A DNA stretch of 64,000 nucleotides from the NCBI GenBank assembly GCA_963575745.1, contig CAUYUJ010007269.1, positions 353,501 through 417,500 of the forward strand, read 5' to 3'. The position numbers were made by a program, and so were the translations under genes. The notes beneath the pieces were generated by a model. It did not search any database and was not told where the DNA came from. It saw only the letters and a list, made by a program, of their open reading frames with translations. This document shows, piece after piece, positions 19,767 to 29,237 of this stretch (positions are counted from its first letter, which is position 1; every line of letters begins with the position of its first letter). This DNA is from Prorocentrum cordatum. Lineage: Eukaryota; Sar; Dinophyceae; Prorocentrales; Prorocentraceae.

Positions 19767-20960
19767 TCAAGCTGAGGCTGCGGGGGCCCCGCTAGCCGCT
19801 GAGGCTCCTGGCTCGGCTGCGGGTGCGTCGGGAAGGCCTGCCTCGGCAGTCGGGGTCCTGCCCTCGGCGCTGGACTGCGCCGCGGCCGCCCCGCCAGCAG
19901 CAGCCGTCTTGGCGGCCCTCGCGGCCGAGAGCTTGGCTGCGCTGATCTGCTTGGCAGCCTGCTCGATGGAGGCCGCTCCCTTCTCGGCGGCGCCGCCTGC
20001 TGAGCCGCCCACAACCACTGCCTTGCCGCCGAGGACCGCGTCGCTCATCACGGCGTCGCCCTCGTCGATCTCGCTGAGGCGGTCGGGCGGGTTGGAGCCC
20101 TTCCGCTTGCGCAGTGACATCTTCACAGCGCGCACCTGCTGGAACTTATCCTTGATAGCCTTCGCCCTGCCCGCCAGGTCGGCCTTGGCTGCGTTGAGCG
20201 AGGACTCCAGCTGCTTCAACTCCTCACGCTCGGACGGAGAGAGGTCGCTCACGTTCGTGAAGACACCTGGGTCCCACGTGAGCTGGAAGATGTCCTCGCT
20301 GAGGTCCTGCTGCCGCTCGACCTCGGCGGCCTGGCGCGCCACCGCTGCTGCGGCGACACGCTTGGAGTGCTCCGCCTCCGCCAGCGCCACGGCCATCGCG
20401 TTCTCCTTCTCACGCGCCGCTGCGAGCTGGCCTTCCAGCCTGATCACCGCGTCCACTGCGCCCTGGTGCTTCCTGGCCGCCTCCTTGTGGAGCCCTGCCG
20501 CCTTGCGGAAGACCTCATCAGGCGGCTTGGCCTCCACGACAGGCGGGGGCGGCGCCACCAGCTTCCGCACCAGCTCGATGGCAGCAGCCGCCTGGGGCTC
20601 CTGGCCCTTGGAGGCCGCCAGCTGCGTGAGGACGGAGGACAGGCCCGAGGTCCTGCTCACGCCGCCCGTGGAGCTCGCGTCGCCGTCGGTAGGCCCTTGC
20701 CGACGCCATGGACACTGTGCGAGGGAGCCCGCGCGGCCCAGGCTGGCTGGGGCCGCCGCGGAGGCCTGGCGCCGCGGGTGCCGACGGAACGGCTCGACGG
20801 CGCTCCCGCAGCTGCACTGCCAGAGCTCCTGACACCAGCTCTTGTTCCAGCGCCACGAGGGGCAGCCCGAGCAGCGCGTCCAGTCCTCCAGGAACGGCAC
20901 CACGAGTGCTGCCCCAGCAGCGGGCCGCGGCGCAGCCGAGCGAGGACGGCGCGGGCCCAT
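19767..20960 (-). CDS. LINE ORF1: Cys-motif and coiled-coil protein
   Basis: 397 residues from the Met at 20960. The frame is open further upstream to a TGA at 21030-21032. Residues about 27-55 hold WTRCSGC, SWCQ and WQCSCG, a possible zinc-binding knuckle or ribbon. Residues about 130-290 are charged and heptad-like (EKENAMAVALAEAEHSKR, REELKQLESSLNAAKADL), suggesting a long coiled coil. A basic KMSLRKRKG follows, then an Ala-rich tail. ORF1 proteins of LINEs bind and package the element RNA; that role is inferred. It ends at TGA 19769-19767, and the endonuclease continues in the same frame. Confidence 0.7.
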   Translation of the reverse strand: MGPRRPRSAAPRPAAGAALVVPFLEDWTRCSGCPSWRWNKSWCQELWQCSCGSAVEPFRRHPRRQASAAAPASLGRAGSLAQCPWRRQGPTDGDASSTGGVSRTSGLSSVLTQLAASKGQEPQAAAAIELVRKLVAPPPPVVEAKPPDEVFRKAAGLHKEAARKHQGAVDAVIRLEGQLAAAREKENAMAVALAEAEHSKRVAAAAVARQAAEVERQQDLSEDIFQLTWDPGVFTNVSDLSPSEREELKQLESSLNAAKADLAGRAKAIKDKFQQVRAVKMSLRKRKGSNPPDRLSEIDEGDAVMSDAVLGGKAVVVGGSAGGAAEKGAASIEQAAKQISAAKLSAARAAKTAAAGGAAAAQSSAEGRTPTAEAGLPDAPAAEPGASAASGAPAASA

Positions 20961-21103
20961 CCCGAAGTTTGGCTCCGACTTGGTCGGGGCTGGTCGCGAC
21001 GCCCTGGGCGTGGCGACAGCAGCCCGTAGTCAAGAACACCGCGAAGAGGTGCGGAGCCTGGCCCAAGGGCGCCCGCGGGCGCGATTGTGCCAAAACGGTT
21101 CTT

Positions 21104-21163
21104 GAGGAGGAGGAGGAGGAGGAGGAGGAGGAGGAGGAGGAGGGGGAGGAGGAGGGGGAGGGG
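21104..21163. repeat. (GGA)n tract at the 5' flank of the LINE
   Basis: GGA with two GGGGGA units. It is preceded by CGATTGTGCC at 21082-21091, the same 10-mer that precedes the tract at the other end of the element. Confidence 0.9.
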
Positions 21164-21221
21164 CCCAAGAAACCCCAGAGAAGCCCTCAAGAAGTGTCCG
21201 AGAGGGCCCCGACGCGCCCCC

Positions 21222-21435
21222 GATGGGGGCCCGAAGAGACCTCCCAAAAGGCTCCAGAGAGACAGCGCGACGGCCATGCAGCGTTGCGGCCGCCAGACAC
21301 GACGGCAACGCGACGCTGTGATGTTTCTGCGCTCTCCAAAGGGGGGCCCCAACGAGACCTCCAGAAGGCTCCAGATAGACAACGCGACAGCCCTGCAACG
21401 TTACGGCCGCCAGACACGATGGCAATGCGCCGCCG
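21222..21435. repeat. Tandem duplication, period about 116 bp
   Basis: GAGACCTCC, AGGCTCCAGA, GACA.CGCGAC, GCAACGTT-like words and CGGCCGCCAGACACGA occur twice (anchors at 21237 and 21353). There is no supported gene. Confidence 0.75.
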
Positions 21436-21439
21436 CTTC

Positions 21440-21947
21440 CCAAACGGCCCAGATATGTTTCAGCTGTTTTTTTTTGTTTGGGAGAGCTCGGTAGGCAACC
21501 GCACCCACGACGGCCATCGCAGAGCGCTTGATCCATCCAGAATGTTCGGGAGGACTATGTGAACATATCACACGTACAGGTCGATGCAACATTGGAACGG
21601 TGGCGGGCCTTCCCGAAGGCGGATGGGTAGTTCAATCGCGTCCACATTTAGAGTCTTCTGAATGGCCTCTCGTTCACACCGTCGTATCACCGACCAACGA
21701 ACCGACCTCTGTCTCATCTTCTGCTGCTTTCCTTCCGGTAAGATTCTTCATCCGACATCAAGCATCCATACATGTATATTTATTGCAAAACTCACAGAGA
21801 CCATAGAGAAGGGGGCGAACAGGCTGGCACGAGACAACGCAAACGATTACCGATGTCCGCGCCGCTCCCTTCCTTTCGTAGCGCTCCGGAAGAACACCTC
21901 CGTTGCTAGGAGGAAAACAAAACATTGAGTTCTGATTTGCAGGCTCA

Positions 21948-21995
<48 letters not shown>

Positions 21996-22400
21996 ATTTC
22001 AATGAATGATCATGTCGTTGAAATGTCCTCGAGTCCCTTGCAATTCCCTGAATCTCAGCCCTCGAATCTCAAATCGTAAATCTTCTGGGGGCTCCCGGGG
22101 CGCTGGATGGGGTCATCCTGCATGACTTATTCGGGTCCAACAAATTCCCACAGACGAGCTGTAAACCTTTGCGTCGCCAGTTATGGTGAAAACGTCACCC
22201 ACCAAACAAACACTAATGTGTCTCTGCATCTTGGTGGCCTGCCATCCCTTCCCCAAACAGTGCTTGCCCTCAGAGTTTCTAATTTCGCCTGGAATTAAGA
22301 CTGCCCATGGCTGTTCGGAAAAGCCACTTTGCCAACTCAAGCTACCAGCTGCTCCCAGCTCCGATGCGCGCTCCACTTGCGCAGATTATGTTTAGAGGCC
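21440..22400. other. Unannotated stretch with one (CT)n run
   Basis: Apart from a (CT)n run at 21948-21994, no array, RNA gene or convincing frame is seen. Base composition is less GC-rich than in the flanks. Confidence 0.5.
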
Positions 22401-22405
22401 TCCTA

Positions 22406-22625
22406 GATGGGGTCGGAATAGATGGGGTCGGAGGATCGCGCCGCATCGTCGATACGTCGGCGATGCATCGGCGATGCATCGGCGATGCACTGGCGATGCA
22501 TCCGCGACGTCGGCGACTCATCGGCGACGTCCGCGTGAAGCAAATCGGGCTCCGCATCGAGCCGCATGGGCGAGGCATCGGCGATGCGGCGCGATCCTGC
22601 GACCTCATCTACTCCGACCCCGTCT
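22406..22625. mobile_element. Inverted-repeat element with internal GGCGATGCATC repeats
   Basis: The left arm, about 22406-22451 (GGGGTCGGA, then GGATCGCGCCGCATCG), is the inverse of the right arm, about 22580-22625. The interior carries several copies of CGGCGATGCAT (22461-22500), itself containing the palindrome ATGCAT. There is no coding capacity. Confidence 0.65.
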
Positions 22626-22627
22626 CT

Positions 22628-22757
22628 CTCCATCGCTCGGACGTCCATTCCCTGTGTTTTTTTTCAGTTCCGTGCGTGGCTTTTTCGCCAAATGATCAAG
22701 GATGCTCCTCGATGGTCCTCGCCGAAGGAAAAATGCACACGTCCGAGCGATGCCAAG
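22628..22757. mobile_element. Inverted-repeat element family F, copy 1
   Basis: The ends are GCTCGGACGT and ACGTCCGAGCG. It aligns along its length with 31430-31556 (GCTCGG.CG.CC.TTCCC.GTG near one end; CCTCGCCGA.GGAAA and CCGAGCGATGCCA at the other). Confidence 0.65.
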
Positions 22758-23012
22758 GTCTAGGAGGCCTAAAGTGTTTGGCTCAGCCCTGTTCTCGACT
22801 CAGTGGGGCGCCACTGCTGCCGACGGTGACTACTTTCACTCCCTGTCTCGAGCCTGTGTTCGAGCCCCCCTTCACAGGGGCAGGCCCTGGAGGGCTCCCC
22901 GGGGGGGGGCCGGGCGCGCCCCGCTTGGGGTCTGGGTGCCGTCCTGGGAGGCCACCCTGTCTGGCTGGGAGGGGAAAAGCCTTGGCCCTCGACCATGACA
23001 CGGGCCGTTTGT

Positions 23013-23060
23013 ATGTGTCATGCGTGTGTGTGTGTGTGTGTGTGTACGTGTATACACGTA
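23013..23060. repeat. (GT)n microsatellite
   Basis: A GT run followed by GTGTATACAC. No gene is associated. Confidence 0.85.
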
Positions 23061-23359
23061 GGCACTCGCACATCCATGCGCGCTTAAGCACCTGCAAGTT
23101 GTACAAGCTGCCACTCGGAGTGCTCCAAAGCAACGCAAGAGGAGCATCCCACTTGACTTACATATACAGCCTGAGCGTAAAACTTCGGATCACTTTGCCG
23201 GCCCAACGGGCCAAAGGCGTGCTAAGATCTCCGGTGGCAGGTGTAGAATCGTTCTAGTTCGCGCGAGCGGGGCCGCCCCTGGGGGTCTCCGGACGAAAAG
23301 TACCCGGGGAGATCCCTGGTAAGTCCCCGGGAAACTCTACAGAGATGGTTGTGCTCCTC

Positions 23360-23560
23360 GGCGCCGCCCTCGGGGCCTCCCAGAGCGCCCCAGAAAGGCC
23401 TCAGGACGGCTCAAGAAGCCTCAAAGACGGCCTAAGATGCCCCCAAGACGGCTTGAGAGAGATGCAGGAGGACCCGAAGACGGTCCAAGAGCGCTCCAAG
23501 AGGGCTCAAGATGGCCGTAAGACCGCCGAAGAGGTCTCCAAGAGGCTTCTCAGGATAGCC
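23360..23560. repeat. Degenerate CAAGACGGCCC-type repeat block
   Basis: Short units such as CAAGACGGC, CCAAGAGGGC and AAGACGGCC recur at 10-30 bp spacing. The same style of block appears at 25300-25545, 31910-32310, 34825-35010, 41690-42140, 48830-49330 and 50385-50610. No conserved frame. Confidence 0.55.
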
Positions 23561-23639
23561 TCGAGCAACAACATGATCGACCCACGGATGCGGAACGGGT
23601 TTTAGAACTGCGAAGCCTGTGAACGTTCCAAGCACCTCC

Positions 23640-25205
23640 GTTGAGCGATGGGCAGGGGCAGTGCTGAAGGTTCTGCTGAAAATATCACTGGTAATGCTAC
23701 AGTGCCATGAGGCTGTGTTGTACTTCTCTGCGCTGTGCCGCGCCGCGCAATGACGTACCAGGGGTCGCGCCACGGAACGTGCCAGTGGACGTGCCAGGGG
23801 ACGCGCCGCGCGATGTGCAAGAAGGATGCACCACTGGACGCGCCACGGAACGTGCCAGGGGACAAGCCACGGAACGTGCCACTGGACGTGCCAGGGGACG
23901 TGCCAGGCGATGTGCCAAGGGACGCGCCGCGCGACGTGCCCAGGGGAGGCGCCAGGGAAAGTGCCAGGGAACGTGCCCGAGGGTCACGATTCCTTGTAAA
24001 TTGCACTGGGCGATGGGCGATGGGTAGTGGCAATGCTGAAGGCATCGATGGTGATGTACCGTGCCAGAGGGTTTGCTGTGTTGTGACGTGCTGACATGAA
24101 AGGCGTCATGCCGCCATTTTGAATCCGAATCCTGACCGAACTGATCTGGATCTTAAGCTCGAGCTGCCTGAGCGAACACCTGACCCAGGGCCGGTTGCAA
24201 TCGACACGTGTTGGACGCTCAATCAGCTTAAGCTCAAGATCCGATTCAGTTACGAAGAGGGACGGGACGACACGGGGCGCAGGGCGCATGGACACGCCAC
24301 GGGGGGTGCCAGGGGCGCACTCGGGGATGCGCCAGGGGACGTGTCAGGGGACGTGGCAAGAGAAGCGCCACGGAACGGGCAAGGAAATCGCCAGGGGACA
24401 CTGTTCACGCTTGTTCCGCTCTGGGGCGTTAAGAACCATGTGTTTTTCACGCTTGTCCCGCACTGGGGCATTAGGACCTCACGTGTATTCACGCTTGTCC
24501 CGCACTGGGGCATTAGGACCTCACGTGTATTCACGCTTGTCCCGATCAGGGGCGTCAGGAACCCACGTGGTTTCACGCTTGTCCTGCGGGCGCTAGGAAC
24601 CCACGTGTTGTCACGCTCGTCCTGCCCTGGGGCGCTAGAACCCTCGTGTGTTTACGCTTGTCCCGCCCTGGGGCGTTCGGAACCCTTGTGTTTTCACCCC
24701 TTGTCCCGCTCTGGGGCGTCAGGAACCCACATGTTTTCACGTTCGCCCCGCTCTGGGGCGTTCAGCCCCCGCGTGTTTTCACGATTACCCCGCTCGGGGG
24801 CGGTCGGAACCCATTTGTTGTCACGCAGGTCCCGCTCCGAGGCGGTCGTTAGGGCATTCTACTGGAGCGCGCGTACAGCACAAAGGATTCGAGCCCCAGG
24901 AGAGGCGCAACCTATTAGACAACGTAAGCGCTTCTCTAGAGACATCCTCCACACATTCAGCAAAACAAGCGTTTCGCTCGAGGCATCCGCAAAACAACGA
25001 ACATGTTCACTTCATCAGGTGTTTTTCCTATCAAAATTTAGAAAACCAGCGATTCGCAAGGGAGAGCATCAAATGCTAATCCGCGGGCCCTGTTCGACCT
25101 GGTGATTTCTCAAAGAGAAACTCTACCAACCCCCTTCGAACTTGGCACCCGGGAAAGTCGACCTACTGAAAGAAAATCCTTGGCCTGAGCCCTTTCCAAA
25201 AAATG
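23640..25205 (+). repeat. Composite repeat family B, copy 1
   Basis: The start GGGCGATGGG/GGCAATGCTGAAGG, then TGATGTACCGTGCCA, occurs at 23640 and again at 24007. Between them is a VNTR of CACGGAACGTGCCAGGGGA units (about 23765-23990). The core 24121-24290 contains CTGATCTGGATCTTAAGCTC and GAGCTGCCTGAGCG. A VNTR of about 42-48 bp units (CACGCTTGTCCCG, CTGGGGCGTTAGGAACC, 24400-24850) follows, then AAGCGTTTCGCTCGAG and a tail with GAACTTGGCACC. The same order of parts, with different VNTRs, occurs at the other family B sites. No protein is recognised; frames in the VNTR repeat SGA-type peptides only. Confidence 0.7.
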
Positions 25206-25299
25206 TGCCCCCCACTCTCTTGAAGAAACGCACGTGAATTTTTAGATATTTTTAGCATAGCCTTCCTGTGCGTCCGAGACGGCCAGTGAGGCACAGCAA

Positions 25300-25545
25300 A
25301 TCACCCTAAGACGGCCTAGGCGGCCTATGAAGCTCTCGAGAGGGCCCCGAGGTGCCCCAAGAGGCCCCTAAGATGCCCCAGGGAGCGCCAAGAGGCCCCT
25401 TGAGGAGCCCCCCGGAAGCCCCCCCGAGATGTCTTCACAAGGTTTCCAAAAAGGCCCCGAGAGGCCCTGAGGGACTCCCAAGCGGTTCCACAGGCCCGAA
25501 GAAGCCCCGAGAGGTCCCAGGAGGCTTCAAAAATGCATCCTCGCG
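25300..25545. repeat. Degenerate CAAGACGGCCC-type repeat block
   Basis: Units such as CCCCAAGAGGCCCC, CCCCGAGAGG and CTAAGACGGCCTAGG recur. There is no conserved frame. Confidence 0.5.
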
Positions 25546-25556
25546 CCTCCGAAAGT

Positions 25557-25795
25557 TGTTGTTGTTGCTGCTGTTTGATCGTGTTGTTGCTGTTGTTGTG
25601 GTAATTGTTGTTGGTGTTGTTGTTGGTGTTGTTGTCGTTGTGGTTGTGGTGGTTTTGGTTGTTGGTGTTGTTGTTGTGGTTGCTGTTGCTGTGTTTTGTT
25701 GTTGTGGTTGTGGTTGTGGTTGTGGTTGTAGTAGTTGTTGTTGTTGTTGGTGTTGTTGTTGTTGTTGATGTTGTTGTTGGACTGTCAGTACTAAC
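25557..25795. repeat. (GTT)n with GTG interruptions
   Basis: The strand is made almost entirely of G and T, with GTT units and occasional GCT or GTG. It ends near ACTGTCAGTACTAACG. Confidence 0.88.
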
Positions 25796-25967
25796 GACTA
25801 AATGTTGTTGATCCCCCCTCCGGTGGCCATTGTGTTTTTTTCAATTGAAGTGCTCCCCCCGGGGCTCGTACCACGTTTGTTTTTTCTATTTAAAAATATC
25901 CCAGTGCGACCCTTCCTAGGAGTTGGAACCCCTAGGAAAGCAGCATTAGTAGTAAGAGTAACGCTAA

Positions 25968-26283
25968 GCTAAAGCTAAGCTAAAGCTAAGCCGCAGCTAA
26001 GCTAAAGCTAAGCTAAAGCTAAGCTAAAGCTAAGCTAAAGCTAAGCTAAAGCTAAGCTAAAGCTGAACAACAGCTAAGCTAAAGCTAAGCTACAGCTAAG
26101 CTAAAGCTAAGCTCAAGCTAAGCTAAAGCTAAGCTAAAGCTATGCTCAAGCTAAGCTCAAGCTAAGCTAAAGCTAAGCTACAGCTAAGCTAAAGCTAAGC
26201 TACAGCTAAGCTGAAGCTAAGCTAAAGCTAAAGCTAAAGCTAAAGCTGAAGCGTTAGCTAAAGCTAAAGCTAAAGCTAAAGCT
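25968..26283. repeat. GCTAA/GCTAAA array, about 315 bp
   Basis: An alternation of GCTAA and GCTAAA makes an 11-bp unit (GCTAAGCTAAA), with variants GCTACA, GCTCAA and GCTGAA. Each junction contains AGCT. Near 26220 it changes to a 6-bp phase (AAAGCT repeated). Confidence 0.95.
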
Positions 26284-26399
26284 CCCAAGAGACTGGGGGA
26301 ACCGCTCCCAGGGGACTGGGGGAACCGCCCGGGGCGTGTTCCACTGCCCGGCCCCTTTAAGCTAAGAGAGTAAGAACCCTTCTAGGCAGAGCCTAGGTA

Positions 26400-26420
26400 G
26401 GGAAAAACAAACACACACAT

Positions 26421-26460
<40 letters not shown>
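26400..26460. repeat. (AC)n/(AT)n microsatellite
   Basis: ACACAC and ATACACAC are followed by a pure AT run. It immediately precedes composite repeat A. Confidence 0.9.
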
Positions 26461-26466
<6 letters not shown>

Positions 26467-26499
26467 TCACGGGGCTCAAACTGTGCCCCTGGTCCCCGG

Positions 26500-27657
26500 T
26501 TTACAACAACAGCGGCTCCCGCCTGACACGTTCACATACAATTTAGCCAGGACCCGCGCTCCCGCCTGAGATTTCCTCGCATTTTACAGAAGAATCGCGC
26601 TCTCGCTGGGGACTTCCTAACAATCTATGCGGGAATCACTCTTTCGGCGCTCTTGAGTCGCACTCTCGCTGGAGACTTGCTTGTAATTTACTAAGAAATC
26701 GCGCCCTTGCGTTTGAGTTCCCTGCAATTTTCTCCAGCGCTGCGCTCCCGACACTCAGGCACCCAGGAGTCGCGCTCACGCGTGGGACTCCCTTGCAGCC
26801 CTTCGTGGCCCCGTTGATGCCCTTCGTGGCCCCCTCGCTGCCCTTCGTGAACCCGTTGAAGCCCTTCGTGGCCCCTTCGCTGCCCGTCGTGGCCCCGTTG
26901 CAGCCCTTCGTGGCCCCCTCGCTGCCCTTCCCGTTGCAACCATTCGTGGCCCCCCCGCTGCCCCTCGTGGCCCCGTTGCAGCCCTTCGTGGCCCCCTCGC
27001 TGCCCTTCGTGGCCCCGTTGCAGCCCTTCGTGGCCCCGTTGGGCCCCGTTGTCGTCCTTCGTGGCCCCCTCGCTCCCCTTCGTGGCCCCGTTGCAACCCT
27101 TCGCGGCCCCCATTGCTGCCAGTCGTGGCCCCGTTGCAGCCCTTCGTGGCCCCGTTGCAGCCCTTCGTGGCCCCATTGCAGCCCTTCGTGACCCCCTCGC
27201 TGTCCTTCGTTGTATGCCCTTCGTGGCCCCCGCTCGTTCGCGCCCGTCGTGGCCTTTTATCAATGCGCTTCGTGGCCCCGCTGTCGCCCTTCGTGGCCCT
27301 CTCGCTGCCCTTCTTGGCCCCGTTGCTGCCCTCAGTGGCCCCGTCCTTGCCCTCTGCGGCCCAATATACGCGTGCCCTTCGTGGCCCCCGCTCGTTCGCG
27401 CCCCTCGTTGTCCCATATGCGTGCCCTTCGTGGCCCCGCTGTCGCCCTTTGTTGCCCCCTCGCTGCCCTGCGTGGCCCCGTTGCTACCCTCAGTGGCACC
27501 GTGGTTGCCCTGTGTGGCACCGCATTATCCGCCCTTCGTGGCTCGCGCCCTTCGTGGCTCCATACGCATGCCCTTCGTGGCTCCGCTGTCGCCCTTCGTG
27601 GCCCCCTTCCTGTTCTTGGTGGCCCCGCTGTCGCTATCGCTCTCGCTCTCGCTTTCG

Positions 27658-27695
<38 letters not shown>

Positions 27696-27960
27696 GGTTG
27701 GTCAACTGTCTGTCTTTCTTGGGGTCGGGTTGCCACCTGTCCGCGCTGCCGTTGGCCAGGCCGACGGTCCGCGGCCGCCCCGCCGCTTGCCGAGGCCTGG
27801 CCGGCAGGGGAGACAGATATACCCCTGAAAGGGGTGCGATCGAAGACGAAGAGGGCGGGTATCGAGGATTTGGGAAATACATGTCGAATGACGCTCGAAC
27901 AGTTAAGAGCGAACAGTCTTAACATGATTGTTGTTGTTGCTGCTGATGTTGTCGTCACAT
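26500..27960 (+). repeat. Composite repeat family A, copy 1
   Basis: Order: a block of degenerate units of about 55 bp (CGCTCCCGCCTGAGA.TTCC, 26515-26790); a VNTR with a 21-bp unit TTCGTGGCCCCGTTGCAGCCC, plus higher-order variants carrying GCTCGTTCGCGCCC (26791-27630); TCGCTCTCG and (CGT)n (27630-27700); a unique 3' part with GTCAACTGTCTGTC, GACGGTCCGCGGCCGCCCCG and GATCGAAGACGAAGAGG (27700-27925); and a (GTT)n end. The reverse complement of the same order fills 38921-40552. Long frames repeat PFVAPLQ because the unit is 21 bp; nothing shows that they are translated. Confidence 0.8.
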
Positions 27961-28249
27961 TTGACCATTGACCTCACCATGTAACATCTCGCTCTATGTC
28001 TTCGCCTGCTCCTCCTTAGCCGGCGTCCTGGCTCGGAGGGTTTCGTCGCCTGTGAGTGGAGCGGCTAACGCGGTCAGTTGCCGCGGACGCACCGCAACTG
28101 CATGGGACCTCGCTTCGCCTCTGGATAACGGGGTCTCATGCTCGGCGCCGGCGCCCCCGCCAGACCTCTTTGGATACCCCGAAGGGCCTCCCAAATAAAC
28201 ATCTTGACGACGACCTGATTTGGCCCCAAGAGCGCCGTAAGATGCCATC

Positions 28250-28390
28250 GCGAAGCTTCCTCCTTCGCCTCCTCCTCCTCCTCCTCCTCTTCCAACTCCT
28301 CTTCAGCCTCCCCTCCCTCTTCCTCTCATCCTCTCCTCCTCTCCCCCTCCCCTTCCCCATCCCCCTCCTTCTTCTCCTCGGCGGCGCTGC
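28250..28390. repeat. TCC/CTC-rich low-complexity DNA
   Basis: Imperfect CTC repeats. Similar pyrimidine-rich DNA continues in patches through 29105. The frames are repeat artefacts. Confidence 0.7.
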
Positions 28391-29035
28391 ACTGGCCCCG
28401 AGCCCGCGGCGAACCCCCAGCGATCATGCAAGATGGGCCGGCGGAATGAACGAAACAATTCAGAATCATTGAAGGTTCTTTTCATGCTGGTGCTCCCCCT
28501 CCTCCTCCAATTCGTCCAATTCCTCGCGCTCTTCTTGCTCCTGCCGTTCGTCCTCATGCTCCCATCCCTCATTTGCCCCCCTTTCTTCTTTCTCCTCCTC
28601 CTCCTTTCTGAAACCAGCGCCATCCTAACTCCGAGCTCCCTTGGAGACCCTGCGCCCCGCATCCTGATCTGGGTGACGCCCGTAGTCGACGACTACGCTG
28701 TCGGCCACCAGCTCATGTCCACCTCCCTTGGCCCCCCGCTCAGCACTTGGCGCGCGGCGCGCCCGTCCGCCTCCCTGGATGGAGGCGCCTCTCTTCCTCC
28801 TCTCCCTGCTCCTCCTCGTGTGTTTCCTCGTGCTCGTCCTCCTCGTCCTTCTCACCTCGTGCTCGTCCTCCTCGTGCGCTTCCTCCTCTTCCTCCTCCTC
28901 CTCCTCCTCCTCCGCATCTGTGCTGTCCCGAGGCACCGGGCCAACGAACCCGCTGTGAGTCAAGCACCCTCCTTGACGTTCTCGGCTCGCCCCCAAATTT
29001 TCCTGGGACTCCTCCTCGCCTCCTTCCTCCTTCTC

Positions 29036-29105
29036 GCCCCCTCCCTCCTCCTCCTCCTCCTCCTCCTCCTCCTCCTCCTCCTCCTCCTCCTCCTCCTCCT
29101 CTTGC
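29036..29105. repeat. (TCC)n microsatellite
   Basis: A nearly pure TCC/CTC run. Confidence 0.92.
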
Positions 29106-29237
29106 TCGTCCTCCTCTTGCTACTTCTCCTCCTGGAAAAGGGGCACCTCGGCCCCCGAACCTCCTGGCTGACCTCGGAAGGACTTGCCCCGCGTCCCGCC
29201 TCCCGCTCGCATTTTCGGCTCCCGCACGGGAGGCGCC

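Larger units (their letters stand above)
12992..21100 (-). mobile_element. Degraded non-LTR retrotransposon (LINE), about 8.1 kb
   Basis: In order on the minus strand: an ORF1 with a Cys-rich motif and a long coiled coil, an APE-type endonuclease, a linker, reverse transcriptase, a thumb/connection region, a CHC motif with RNase H, and a long Cys-containing C-terminal region. No LTRs are seen. Reading through needs one TGA to be passed and at least four frame changes (about 18405-18500, 17445, 16625 and 16290), so this copy is not functional as written. GGA tracts bound it on both sides, with a shared 10-mer next to each. EN followed by RT and RNase H is the order of APE-clade LINEs such as the I and R1 groups. 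The exact clade needs a tree. Confidence 0.85.

Noticed and set aside
23765-24850. Regularly spaced repeats considered as a CRISPR array
   Set aside because: The spacers are themselves repeated and the units are tandem minisatellites; the genome is eukaryotic and no cas gene is present.
27049-27971. Frames of 250-270 codons with PFVAPLQ heptads (also minus 39115-40359)
   Set aside because: Explained by the 21-bp VNTR of composite repeat A. No start context, domain or leader; kept only as a question in the findings.
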